12,027 bases of DNA, from NCBI RefSeq assembly GCF_041909755.1, contig NZ_JAYRCW010000077.1, forward strand, positions 1 through 12,027. The letters run 5' to 3'. This DNA comes from Sandaracinobacteroides sp041909755. Lineage in GTDB: Bacteria > Pseudomonadota > Alphaproteobacteria > Sphingomonadales > Sphingomonadaceae. The first letter of the stretch is position 1. The number at the start of each line of letters is the position of its first letter. The position numbers were made by a program, and so were the translations under genes. Under the pieces are notes generated by a model. The model was not told the origin of the DNA, did no database searches, and saw only the letters and a list, made by a program, of their open reading frames with translations. This document shows, piece after piece, positions 5,576 to 12,027 of the stretch.

Positions 5576-6244
5576 ATGCGCGAGATCGTGTTCGATACCG
5601 AAACGACGGGGCTTGATCCCCGGGACGGACACAGGCTGGTGGAATTCGCCGGGATCTAGCTGGTGGAACGGGTGCCGACGGGGCGCCATCTGCATGTCTA
5701 TGTGAACCCGGGGCGGTCGATGCCGGCCGAGGCGCTGGCCGTGCATGGCCTGACCGAGGATTTCCTGGCCGACAAGCCGCGCTTCGCCGGTGTGGCGGGC
5801 GAGTTGCAGGCCTTTCTGGAAGGCGCGACGCTGGTGGCGCACAACGCCGCCTTCGACATGCGCTTCCTGAATTTCGAGTTCGAGCTGTGCGGCCGGCCCG
5901 CGATCGGCGCGGCGCGCGTGGTGGACACGCTGGACCTGTCGCGCAAGCGCTTCCCCGGTGCGAAACACACGCTGGATGCGCTGTGCCAGCGGTTCGGGAT
6001 CGACCGGTCGCACCGGGTGCTACACGGCGCGCTGATCGACGCCGAGCTTCTGGCAGATGTGTATGTGGAGCTGACCGGGGGGCGGCAGATCGGGTTCGAC
6101 CTTTCGGTCTCGGCCGCCGCCGAAGCGGAGCAGATGCGCGCCGAATGGCCGCAGCGGACATGGGAGATCCCCCTTGCGGACCAGCAGGCCCATGCCGACT
6201 TCGTGGGGAAGATGAAGGAGCCGCTGTGGCTGAAACAGGCCTGA
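5576..6244 (+). pseudogene. dnaQ: DNA polymerase III epsilon subunit (proofreading exonuclease), interrupted by an in-frame amber codon
   Basis: Read through, the frame gives 222 codons matching DnaQ end to end: Exo I DTETTG (Asp7, Glu9), Exo II HNAAFDMRFLN (Asp94), and Exo III-epsilon HGALIDAELL (His150, Asp155). Epsilon is the 3'-5' proofreading subunit of the replicative polymerase. Codon 28 (5657-5659) is TAG, in VEFAGI-stop-LVERVPTG, where relatives usually have Glu (VEIGxxELV). GAG to TAG is a single G-to-T change. The start ATG at 5576 has AAGAGG just upstream, so initiation looks normal. Restart at GTG 5663 would give 193 residues without the Exo I Asp and Glu, and hence probably no exonuclease activity. 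The rest of the frame is intact, so this is either a recent mutation, a base-call error, or a suppressed stop. Confidence 0.85.
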
Positions 6245-6270
6245 GCGGGAGACAGGAAAGGAGACTGACG

Positions 6271-6849
6271 ATGGATATCCGGGTAGCAGGCCATCAGGTG
6301 GAAACGGGCCAGGCGTTCCGGGTTCATGTGGGCGAGCGCCTGCAGGCCATCGCAGACACCTATTTCAAGCGATCCATCGGGGCCACGGTGACGCTGAGCC
6401 CCGGCCCGCACGACAGTTTCCAGTGCGATATCGTGATGCATGTGATGCAGGGGCTGGTGCTGAAGGGCTCCAACCGGGCGGCGGTTGCCAATGTTGCGTT
6501 CGACGGCGCGGCGGACAAGATCGAGAAGCAGCTGCGGCGCTATATGCGGCGGCTGAAGGACAAGTCTGGCGGGGCGACGCTGGACGCGCTGCCGCTGGCG
6601 GAGGTGCCGGACAATGCGGAATATCGCGTGTTCGAGGGCGTTGCCGAGGAAGCGGATGCGCCGGACGCGCCGCTGACGATCGCCGAGACGCGGGTGGACA
6701 TTCCCGAGGCAAGCGTGTCTGACGCGGTGATGATGCTGGACCTTCGGAACACGACGGCGCTGCTGTTCAAGAACAGCCGGACCGGCGACCTGAACATGGT
6801 CTATCGTCGGGAGGACGGAAACATCGGCTGGGTCGAGCCGCGCGCATGA
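6271..6849 (+). CDS. hpf: Long-form ribosome hibernation promoting factor
   Basis: This 192-residue protein has the two-domain layout of long HPF: an N-terminal S30AE domain (residues 1-100, MDIRVAGHQVETGQAFRVHV through KIEKQLRRYMRRLKDK), an acidic, proline-containing linker, and a C-terminal dimerisation domain (about 135-192, EASVSDAVMMLDLRNTTALLFKNSRTGDLNMVYRREDGNIGWVEP). Long HPF binds the 30S decoding region and pairs ribosomes into inactive 100S dimers in stationary phase. AGGAG at 6258-6262 is well spaced from the ATG. It lies 26 bases after dnaQ and ahead of ptsN, a pairing common in proteobacteria. Confidence 0.95.
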   Translation: MDIRVAGHQVETGQAFRVHVGERLQAIADTYFKRSIGATVTLSPGPHDSFQCDIVMHVMQGLVLKGSNRAAVANVAFDGAADKIEKQLRRYMRRLKDKSGGATLDALPLAEVPDNAEYRVFEGVAEEADAPDAPLTIAETRVDIPEASVSDAVMMLDLRNTTALLFKNSRTGDLNMVYRREDGNIGWVEPRA

Positions 6850-6858
6850 CCCCGGGAG

Positions 6859-6884
6859 GGATCCGCCGTGTATGAGGCGGATCC
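6859..6884 (+). other. Stem-loop between hpf and ptsN
   Basis: GGATCCGCC and GGCGGATCC form a perfect 9-base stem around an 8-base loop, 9 bases after the hpf stop and 21 bases before ptsN. There is no T-tract after it. It is more likely an mRNA stability, processing or attenuation element than a full terminator. Confidence 0.6.
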
Positions 6885-6905
6885 GGAGTGAACGGACGAA
6901 TATAG

Positions 6906-7367
6906 ATGGAATTTCAGGAATTGCTGGCCCCTTCGGCCGTGGCGCTTGACGTGCCCGCGGCGACGCAGAGGGCTGTGTTTGCGACGGCGGCCGGGTTGCT
7001 GGCCGGCGAAGCGGGTGTGCCGGAAGAGGCGATCATGGCCGCGCTGAGCGAGCGCGAACGGCTGGGCACGACCGGCTTCGGCGACGGAACGGCCATCCCG
7101 CACGGGCGCGTGCCGGGCCTGCAGCGGATGGTGGCCGCCGTGGTGCGGACATCGGAGCCGGTGGACTGGGCGGCGGTGGACGCCTTGCCGGTCGATCTTG
7201 TCGTCGCCCTGCTGGGGCCGGCGGAGGCCGGGGCCGATCATCTGAAGGCGCTGGCGCTGGTGAGCCGCACCCTGCGCGACCGCGCGCTGGTGGAAAAGAT
7301 GCGCGGCGCGGTGGAGCCGGGCGCGCTGTGGTCGCTGCTGACCGGGCCGCAGCGGCGCGCGGCATGA
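6906..7367 (+). CDS. ptsN: PTS IIA-like nitrogen regulatory protein (EIIA-Ntr)
   Basis: This 153-residue protein is of standard length for PtsN, the terminal phosphate acceptor of the nitrogen PTS (PtsP-NPr-EIIANtr). It signals through protein contacts and does not transport sugar. The phosphorylated His66 is in FGDGTAIPHGR, preceded by ALSERERLGTTG and followed by VDWAAVDALPVDLVVALLGP, all typical of the fold. The ATG at 6906 lacks a close Shine-Dalgarno sequence; the nearest GGAG (6885-6888) is far off and borders the stem-loop at 6859-6884. Translation may therefore be weak or depend on RNA structure. Its stop overlaps the next gene's start as ATGA. Confidence 0.94.
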   Translation: MEFQELLAPSAVALDVPAATQRAVFATAAGLLAGEAGVPEEAIMAALSERERLGTTGFGDGTAIPHGRVPGLQRMVAAVVRTSEPVDWAAVDALPVDLVVALLGPAEAGADHLKALALVSRTLRDRALVEKMRGAVEPGALWSLLTGPQRRAA

Positions 7368-7813
7368 GCGGCGAGACGCACCTGCGCGGGCTGGAGCGGC
7401 TGTATGCCGAGGCGCCGGTGAACCGGATCTTCCGGTCCCGCCTGACGATCCCCGAAGCCGGGAAGGCGGAGATCCGGTTCGAGGTGACGCCCGACATGTT
7501 CCATGCAGCGGGCGCGGCGCACGGCACCATCTATTTCAAGATGCTGGACGATGCGGCCTTCTATGCCGCCAATTCCATGGTGACCGACGCCTTTGTGCTG
7601 ACGACGCAGTTCAACCTGTTCCTGACCCGGCCGGTGAAGGCGGAGCCGCTGGTCGCCGTGGGGCAGTGGGCCTCTGGCCATCGCCGCGTGCTGATCGCGG
7701 AAAGCCGGCTGCTGGACGCCGATGGCGAGGAAGTGGCGCGCGGGCAGGGCACCTTCATGCGATCGCGGATCCTGCTGAAGGATCTGCCCGGATATGTGCA
7801 TGGACCTGCCTGA
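7364..7813 (+). CDS. PaaI-family hotdog-fold thioesterase
   Basis: This 149-residue protein is a single hotdog domain. The motif AAHGTIYFKMLDDAAFYAAN (residues 51-70) is the HGG-xxxxxx-D-like signature of PaaI/YdiI acyl-CoA thioesterases, with Thr55 in place of the second Gly and Asp62/Asp63 near the active site. VLTTQFNLFLTRPVKAEPL and VARGQGTFMRS correspond to the later strands. The acyl-CoA substrate cannot be inferred. The start ATG overlaps the ptsN stop (ATGA), and its 3' end overlaps the DUF1491 gene, so ptsN, this gene and the next form a coupled unit. Confidence 0.85.
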   Translation: MSGETHLRGLERLYAEAPVNRIFRSRLTIPEAGKAEIRFEVTPDMFHAAGAAHGTIYFKMLDDAAFYAANSMVTDAFVLTTQFNLFLTRPVKAEPLVAVGQWASGHRRVLIAESRLLDADGEEVARGQGTFMRSRILLKDLPGYVHGPA

Positions 7814-8135
7814 ACACCGGCTGCCCGCCAGCACCGAGGTGCCGGCGCTGGTGCGGCAGGTGCAGGCGGCCGGCGGGTTCGCGACCGTGCTGAGGAAAGG
7901 CAGCCAGTGGGGATCCGCCCTGCTGCTGGTGCATCGGCACGCGGCGTTCGTGGGGGCCTATGAGAAGGTGCCGGCCGCATCGGGTGAAACCGCCTGGCGG
8001 CTGGCGGCGGAAGGCGAAGAGGCAGTCTCTGCATTCGTGGAGCGGCAGGTGCGATTCGACCCGGATATCTGGGTTCTTGAACTGGATATCGCTGAGCCAG
8101 CACGTTTCGTCCCGGGAATTGCCAGAACCCGTTGA
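7800..8135 (+). CDS. DUF1491 family protein
   Basis: This is a 111-residue protein of unknown function. It starts EHRLPASTEVPALVRQVQAAGGFATVLRKG and ends RQVRFDPDIWVLELDIAEPARFVPGI, the conserved ends of the alphaproteobacterial DUF1491 family as I recall it. It has no signal peptide or membrane segment and is probably cytosolic. Another ATG two codons upstream (7794) is equally possible. Either start overlaps the end of the thioesterase gene by 14-20 bases, implying translational coupling. Confidence 0.8.
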   Translation: MDLPEHRLPASTEVPALVRQVQAAGGFATVLRKGSQWGSALLLVHRHAAFVGAYEKVPAASGETAWRLAAEGEEAVSAFVERQVRFDPDIWVLELDIAEPARFVPGIARTR

Positions 8136-8383
8136 CCCTTTCGCCCGGATGAACGATCGCGCCGCCCGTGTACTGTGACGGGCCTGTGACACCCCATAGA
8201 AGGGTCGGCCGGTCTGGGTTCCTCCAGGGGATGGAAGGGGCCCGGCAGGGCACCGGCCATTCCGGGCAGGATGGCTGGATCAGCAAGCGCGGTTCGCGCG
8301 GGTTCCGACACCGGTTGGCCAGTTTTTTCAAAGGCTTCCGCTCTCGGCCCGCAGCCCCAGGAACCGCGGGTATCGAGCCTTTG

Positions 8384-9001
8384 ATGCGCAACAAGTTCCG
8401 GGTGGCCGGCATTTCCGCCGCCGCTGCATTCCTTCTGGCTGCGGGCGAAGCGCCCAACAGCGACATTTCCTTTCTGAACGACATCCCGCCCGCCCCCACC
8501 GAGACGCAGTTCGCGCCGGCGCTGGAGATGGTGGAAGAACCCCATGAATTCGCCGAACCCGACCTGGGGCTGGTGTTGCCGGAAGCCGGCACGCTGGCGC
8601 AGCTGGTGCGCGAAGTGCGCGACGGGCATGCGGCCGACATGACGGACGAGATGATGTGCCTCGCCTCTGCCGTCTATTTCGAATCCAAGGGCGAGCCGCT
8701 GGACGGCCAGCTGGCCGTGGCGCAGGTGATCATGAACCGCGTGGAGTCGGGCCGCTTCGGCCGCGACGTGTGCGGCGTGGTGAAGGCGCCCAAGCAGTTC
8801 AGCTTCGTGCGCGGCGGGGCGCTGCCCCAGCCGACCAACATGGCGCAGTGGGAAACGGCAAAGGCCGTGGCGCTGATCGCCGTTTCGGGCAGCTGGCCCG
8901 AAGTCGCGCCGGACGCCACCCACTTCCACGCAACCCGCGTGAACCCGGGCTGGAAACTGCGCCGGGTGGCGACCGTGGGACAGCATATCTTCTATCGCTG
9001 A
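8384..9001 (+). CDS. SleB-type cell wall hydrolase (Hydrolase_2 family)
   Basis: This 205-residue secreted protein has an N-terminal signal-like segment (MRNKFRVAGISAAAAFLLAAG), a variable linker to about residue 85, and a C-terminal SleB/CwlJ-type catalytic domain. The domain begins MMCLASAVYFESKGEPLDGQLAVAQVIMNRV, where Glu100 is the expected catalytic acid of these peptidoglycan lytic enzymes. It continues with PKQFSF, THFHATRVNPGW and the terminal GQHIFYR. The start is uncertain: the frame is open back to a GTG at 8168, with an ATG at 8231 that would add 51 basic residues (RGSRGFRHRLASFFKGFRSR). I prefer 8384 because it puts the hydrophobic segment at the N-terminus. A strong terminator follows at 9027. 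Confidence 0.85.
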   Translation: MRNKFRVAGISAAAAFLLAAGEAPNSDISFLNDIPPAPTETQFAPALEMVEEPHEFAEPDLGLVLPEAGTLAQLVREVRDGHAADMTDEMMCLASAVYFESKGEPLDGQLAVAQVIMNRVESGRFGRDVCGVVKAPKQFSFVRGGALPQPTNMAQWETAKAVALIAVSGSWPEVAPDATHFHATRVNPGWKLRRVATVGQHIFYR

Positions 9002-9026
9002 GTTCCCGAGGGACGGGATGGAGGCG

Positions 9027-9064
9027 GGGCCGGGACCTTGGGGTTCCGGCCCTGTTTTCGTTTG
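9027..9064 (+). terminator. Rho-independent terminator after the SleB hydrolase
   Basis: GGGCCGGGACC (9027-9037) pairs with GGTTCCGGCCC (9042-9052), giving 11 base pairs with one G-U around a TTGG loop. TGTTTTCGTTT follows. It sits 26 bases after the hydrolase stop. Confidence 0.9.
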
Positions 9065-9079
9065 GGAGGTGTGGGTTTT

Positions 9080-9112
9080 TGCCTCCGGCGGGCAGGGACA
9101 TGATGTCCCTGC
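9080..9112 (+). repeat. 25-base dispersed repeat, copy 2, with adjoining palindrome
   Basis: Bases 9080-9104 are identical to the complement of 3113-3137. Here the element continues into a near-perfect palindrome: GCAGGGACAT (9092-9101), one central base, then ATGTCCCTGC. Copy 1 near maf lacks the second arm, so this may be the more complete form. Confidence 0.8.
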
Positions 9113-9169
9113 ACCCTCTGACTTTGCGTTGCACGCTGCCTACAGCTCGCGCGCGTGACTTGAGTTGAT

Positions 9170-9205
9170 TGCCTGCGGCGCTTGAGCCGGCTGGCGCCGC
9201 AGGCA
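9170..9205 (+). repeat. Perfect 12-base-pair hairpin
   Basis: TGCCTGCGGCGC (9170-9181) pairs fully with GCGCCGCAGGCA (9194-9205) around a 12-base loop that itself contains AGCCGGCT. No T-tract follows on either strand, so it is not a classic terminator. I did not see a second copy in this window. Confidence 0.65.
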
Positions 9206-9245
9206 GTGAACTTATCCGTCAGCGCAGCCTTGCCGATGGACCTGC

Positions 9246-9309
9246 AAATGTGGGTGCAGGGGCCACGGGCTCCTGCCGGGGGAGTTTGAGGGGGCGGAGC
9301 CTCCTCAAC
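9246..9309 (-). repeat. Double-hairpin intergenic repeat, copy B
   Basis: Read on the minus strand this follows copy A (432-490): a hairpin around CTCCGCCCCC, the CCCCTCAAACTCCCC spacer, a hairpin with arms GCAGGAGCC and GGCCCCTGC around CGT, then CCTGCACCCACATTT. Mismatches lie partly within the arms, but each hairpin is largely kept. On the minus strand it lies beyond the 3' end of the dehydrogenase gene. Confidence 0.7.
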
Positions 9310-9377
9310 CCCGGCCTTGCCGAAGAGAAGCTGGACCGCGGGTCAGGCCCGGGGTGACGTGTGGGGGGTGGTTTTCT

Positions 9378-10547
<1,170 letters not shown>

Positions 10548-10600
10548 CTTTTCCTCCCCATATGCTTCGCTTACAGACCTATTCTCTAGGAGGCGGACCC
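10548..10600. promoter_or_regulatory. Short divergent control region between the dehydrogenase and nadA
   Basis: These 53 bases carry both ribosome binding sites: GGAGG for the minus-strand gene (complement of 10553-10557) and TAGGAGG at 10587-10593 for nadA. I see no clear -35/-10 pair, so the promoters probably overlap each other or the opposing coding sequence. Shared regulation is possible but not demonstrated. Confidence 0.5.
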
Positions 10601-11611
10601 ATGGATGCAAGGCTGAGAGATTCGCTGAAGGGGCTGGATCTGCGCGCGGAGATCGAGCGGCTGCGCAAGGAGCGCAACGCGGTGATCCTGGCGCATTATT
10701 ACCAGACGCCGGAATTGCAGGACCTGGCCGACTTCGTGGGCGACTCGCTGGAGCTGAGCCGCAAGGCGGCCGAGACGAATGCGGACGTGATCGCCTTTTG
10801 CGGCGTGCGCTTCATGGCGGAAGTGGCGAAGATCCTGAGCCCGCAGAAGACGGTGATCCTGCCGGACATGGAGGCCGGCTGTTCGCTGGAGGATTCGTGC
10901 CCGCCGGACGAGTTCGGGGCCTTTCGCGCGGCGCATCCCGATCACATCAGCCTGACCTATATCAACTGCTCGGCGGCGGTGAAGGCGCATTCGGACATCA
11001 TCGTCACCTCGTCCAGCGCGGAGAAGATCATCAACGCGCTGCCGAAGGAGCAGAAGATCCTGTTCGCGCCCGACAAGCATCTGGGGGCGTGGCTGGCGAA
11101 GAAGACCGGGCGCGAGATGCTGCTGTGGGACGGCACCTGCATCGTGCACGAGGCCTTCAGCGAGACGGAGCTGCTGAAGCTGAAGGTGCAATATCCGGAT
11201 GCGCCGGTGGCCGCGCACCCGGAATGCCCGGCGCACATTCTGGATCATGCCGACATGATCGGTTCCACCAGCGCGATCCTGAAGTTCGCGCTGGAAAGCC
11301 CCAGCGAGATCATCATCGTGGCGACCGAGCCGCACATCATCCACCAGATGGAGAAGCAGGCGCCGCACAAGACCTTCATCGGCGCGCCCGGCGCGGACGG
11401 GAAGTGCAGCTGCAACATGTGCCCCTATATGGCGCTGAACACGGTGGAGAAGCTGTATCTGGCGCTGCGCGACCTGAAGCCGGAACTGACCGTGCCCGAG
11501 GATCTGCGGGTGCGCGCGCTGCTGCCGCTGAACCGGATGCTGGCGATCGCGAGCGGGGCGGCGACGGACCTGACGCCGGCGCAGACGATGCCGCCGGTGA
11601 CGGGGGATTGA
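10601..11611 (+). CDS. nadA: Quinolinate synthase A
   Basis: This 336-residue protein is of normal length for NadA, which condenses iminoaspartate with dihydroxyacetone phosphate to form quinolinate in NAD synthesis, using a 4Fe-4S cluster. Family motifs include VILAHYYQTPELQDLADFVGDSLELSR, FCGVRFMAEVAKIL, INCSAAVKA (Cys123), HPECP (Cys209) and KCSCNMCPYM (Cys269, 271, 274). Cys123, Cys209 and Cys274 are the expected cluster ligands by family comparison. The ATG at 10601 has TAGGAGG seven bases upstream. No nadB or nadC is in the window, so the iminoaspartate source is encoded elsewhere. Its stop codon region overlaps the -35 box of the downstream antitoxin. Confidence 0.97.
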   Translation: MDARLRDSLKGLDLRAEIERLRKERNAVILAHYYQTPELQDLADFVGDSLELSRKAAETNADVIAFCGVRFMAEVAKILSPQKTVILPDMEAGCSLEDSCPPDEFGAFRAAHPDHISLTYINCSAAVKAHSDIIVTSSSAEKIINALPKEQKILFAPDKHLGAWLAKKTGREMLLWDGTCIVHEAFSETELLKLKVQYPDAPVAAHPECPAHILDHADMIGSTSAILKFALESPSEIIIVATEPHIIHQMEKQAPHKTFIGAPGADGKCSCNMCPYMALNTVEKLYLALRDLKPELTVPEDLRVRALLPLNRMLAIASGAATDLTPAQTMPPVTGD

Positions 11612-11643
11612 AGGCAGCGGTGGACTAGGTTATATTAGTCCAC
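11608..11643 (+). promoter_or_regulatory. Promoter and operator of the toxin-antitoxin module
   Basis: TTGAAG (11608-11613) and TATATT (11631-11636) are separated by exactly 17 bases and match the sigma-70 -35 and -10 boxes at 4 of 6 and 5 of 6 positions. The -10 lies inside a perfect inverted repeat, GTGGACTA (11620-11627) and TAGTCCAC (11636-11643) with an 8-base centre. This is a likely antitoxin operator. The expected transcription start falls at or within a base or two of the antitoxin ATG. Confidence 0.75.
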
Positions 11644-11883
11644 ATGGTGACTGCGAATGTCCACGAGGCGAAGACGCACTTCTCCCGTCTGCTGATGCAG
11701 GTTGCGGCCGGCGAATCCGTCGTGATCGCCAAGGCGGGGACGCCGGTTGCCAAGCTGACGCCGGTGGATGCGCCTACCGGGGTGCCGAAGCGGATCGGCT
11801 TCATGGCCGGGCTGTCGGTGCCTGATGACTTCGACACGATGGGCTTGCAGGAGATTGAAGCCCTGTTCGGGGGTTCGACCTGA
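11644..11883 (+). CDS. Phd/YefM-family antitoxin
   Basis: This 79-residue protein starts MVTANVHEAKTHFSRLLMQVAAGESVVIAKAGTPVAKLTPV, the N-terminal DNA-binding fold of Phd/YefM antitoxins. It ends in a variable, acidic C-terminal segment (VPDDFDTMGLQEIEALFGGST) of the kind that wraps the toxin. It would neutralise the PIN toxin encoded next and repress its own promoter through the palindrome directly upstream. There is no Shine-Dalgarno sequence; the ATG abuts the operator. Its TGA overlaps the toxin's first codon. Confidence 0.9.
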   Translation: MVTANVHEAKTHFSRLLMQVAAGESVVIAKAGTPVAKLTPVDAPTGVPKRIGFMAGLSVPDDFDTMGLQEIEALFGGST

Positions 11884-12027
11884 AGCTTCTGCTGGACACG
11901 CATCTGCTGCTGTGGGCGGCGGCCGGGTCGCCGCGCCTGTCCGCGGAGGTGCGCGCCTTGATAGAATCGCCGGACAGCGAGCCGCTGTTCAGTTCGGCCA
12001 GCATCTGGGAAGTTGCGATCAAGGCCG
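11880..12027 (+). CDS. PIN-domain toxin (VapC-like), partial, apparent CTG start
   Basis: Translating from 11880 gives 49 residues before the window ends: (M)KLLLDTHLLLWAAAGSPRLS through SASIWEVAIKA. This is the N-terminus of PIN-domain RNase toxins partnered with Phd-type antitoxins, with the first catalytic acid at Asp5. The frame upstream runs back to a TGA at 11856-11858 without any ATG, GTG or TTG. The codon at the expected start is CTG, overlapping the antitoxin stop as CTGA where ATGA or GTGA is usual. Relatives cleave tRNA or other RNA, but the target here is unknown. The C-terminal part lies outside the window. Confidence 0.85.
   Translation, partial: MKLLLDTHLLLWAAAGSPRLSAEVRALIESPDSEPLFSSASIWEVAIKA

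Larger units (their letters stand above)
9002..9377. other. Convergent intergenic region dense in palindromes
   Basis: These 376 bases between two converging genes hold an intrinsic terminator (9027-9064), a 10-base-arm palindrome within a dispersed repeat (9080-9112), a 12-base-pair hairpin (9170-9205) and an inverted copy of the double-hairpin repeat (9246-9309). I see no convincing gene here. Confidence 0.75.

Noticed and set aside
11620..11643. Inverted repeat as a terminator for nadA
   Set aside because: It is AT-rich at the centre, has no following T-tract and overlaps a good -10 box, so an operator role fits better.

Overview
The window looks like the chromosome of a GC-rich alphaproteobacterium, most likely a sphingomonad (order Sphingomonadales). 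The main reason is gene order: hemJ and hemE run leftward, a DUF299/PpsR gene with maf, aroE, coaE and dnaQ runs rightward, and hpf and ptsN follow. In Caulobacter and Rickettsia the chromosomal replication origin lies between hemE and the DUF299 gene (RP001). The 37-base repeat at 2945-3050 is also of a kind I recall as common in sphingomonad genomes.

Layout. (1) 1-1620, minus strand: the 5' part of hemJ and a complete hemE, two heme-biosynthesis genes, separated by a double-hairpin repeat. (2) 1621-2022: a divergent intergenic region, very probably oriC, with four DnaA-box-like sequences, seven GANTC sites and lower GC than its flanks. (3) 2023-6244, plus strand: ppsR; a repeat-filled gap; the overlapping maf-aroE-coaE operon; a small SpoIIAA/STAS-like gene; and dnaQ, which carries an in-frame TAG at codon 28. 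(4) 6271-8135, plus strand: long-form hpf, ptsN, a PaaI-like hotdog thioesterase and a DUF1491 gene. (5) 8384-9001: a SleB-type cell wall hydrolase followed by a strong intrinsic terminator. (6) 9002-9377: a convergent gap with three kinds of palindromic element. (7) 9378-10547, minus strand: a 3-hydroxyacyl-CoA dehydrogenase that resembles the middle of a FadB/FadJ protein; divergent from it, nadA at 10601-11611. (8) 11608-12027: a Phd/YefM antitoxin and PIN-domain toxin module, the toxin cut by the window edge.

Most of the genes are housekeeping: heme, shikimate, coenzyme A and NAD synthesis, nucleotide-pool cleaning, ribosome hibernation and nitrogen-PTS signalling. The genes flanking the presumed origin are transcribed away from it, co-directional with the forks.

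The points most worth a second look are the oriC candidate and its GANTC cluster; the amber codon in dnaQ, which separates the Exo I residues from the rest of the proofreading exonuclease; the toxin-antitoxin promoter, whose -10 box sits inside a perfect operator palindrome that abuts the antitoxin ATG (predicting a leaderless mRNA); the toxin's apparent CTG start; and three families of dispersed intergenic repeats, one of which supplies the Shine-Dalgarno sequence of maf. No CRISPR array, rRNA, tRNA, transposase or phage gene was seen.
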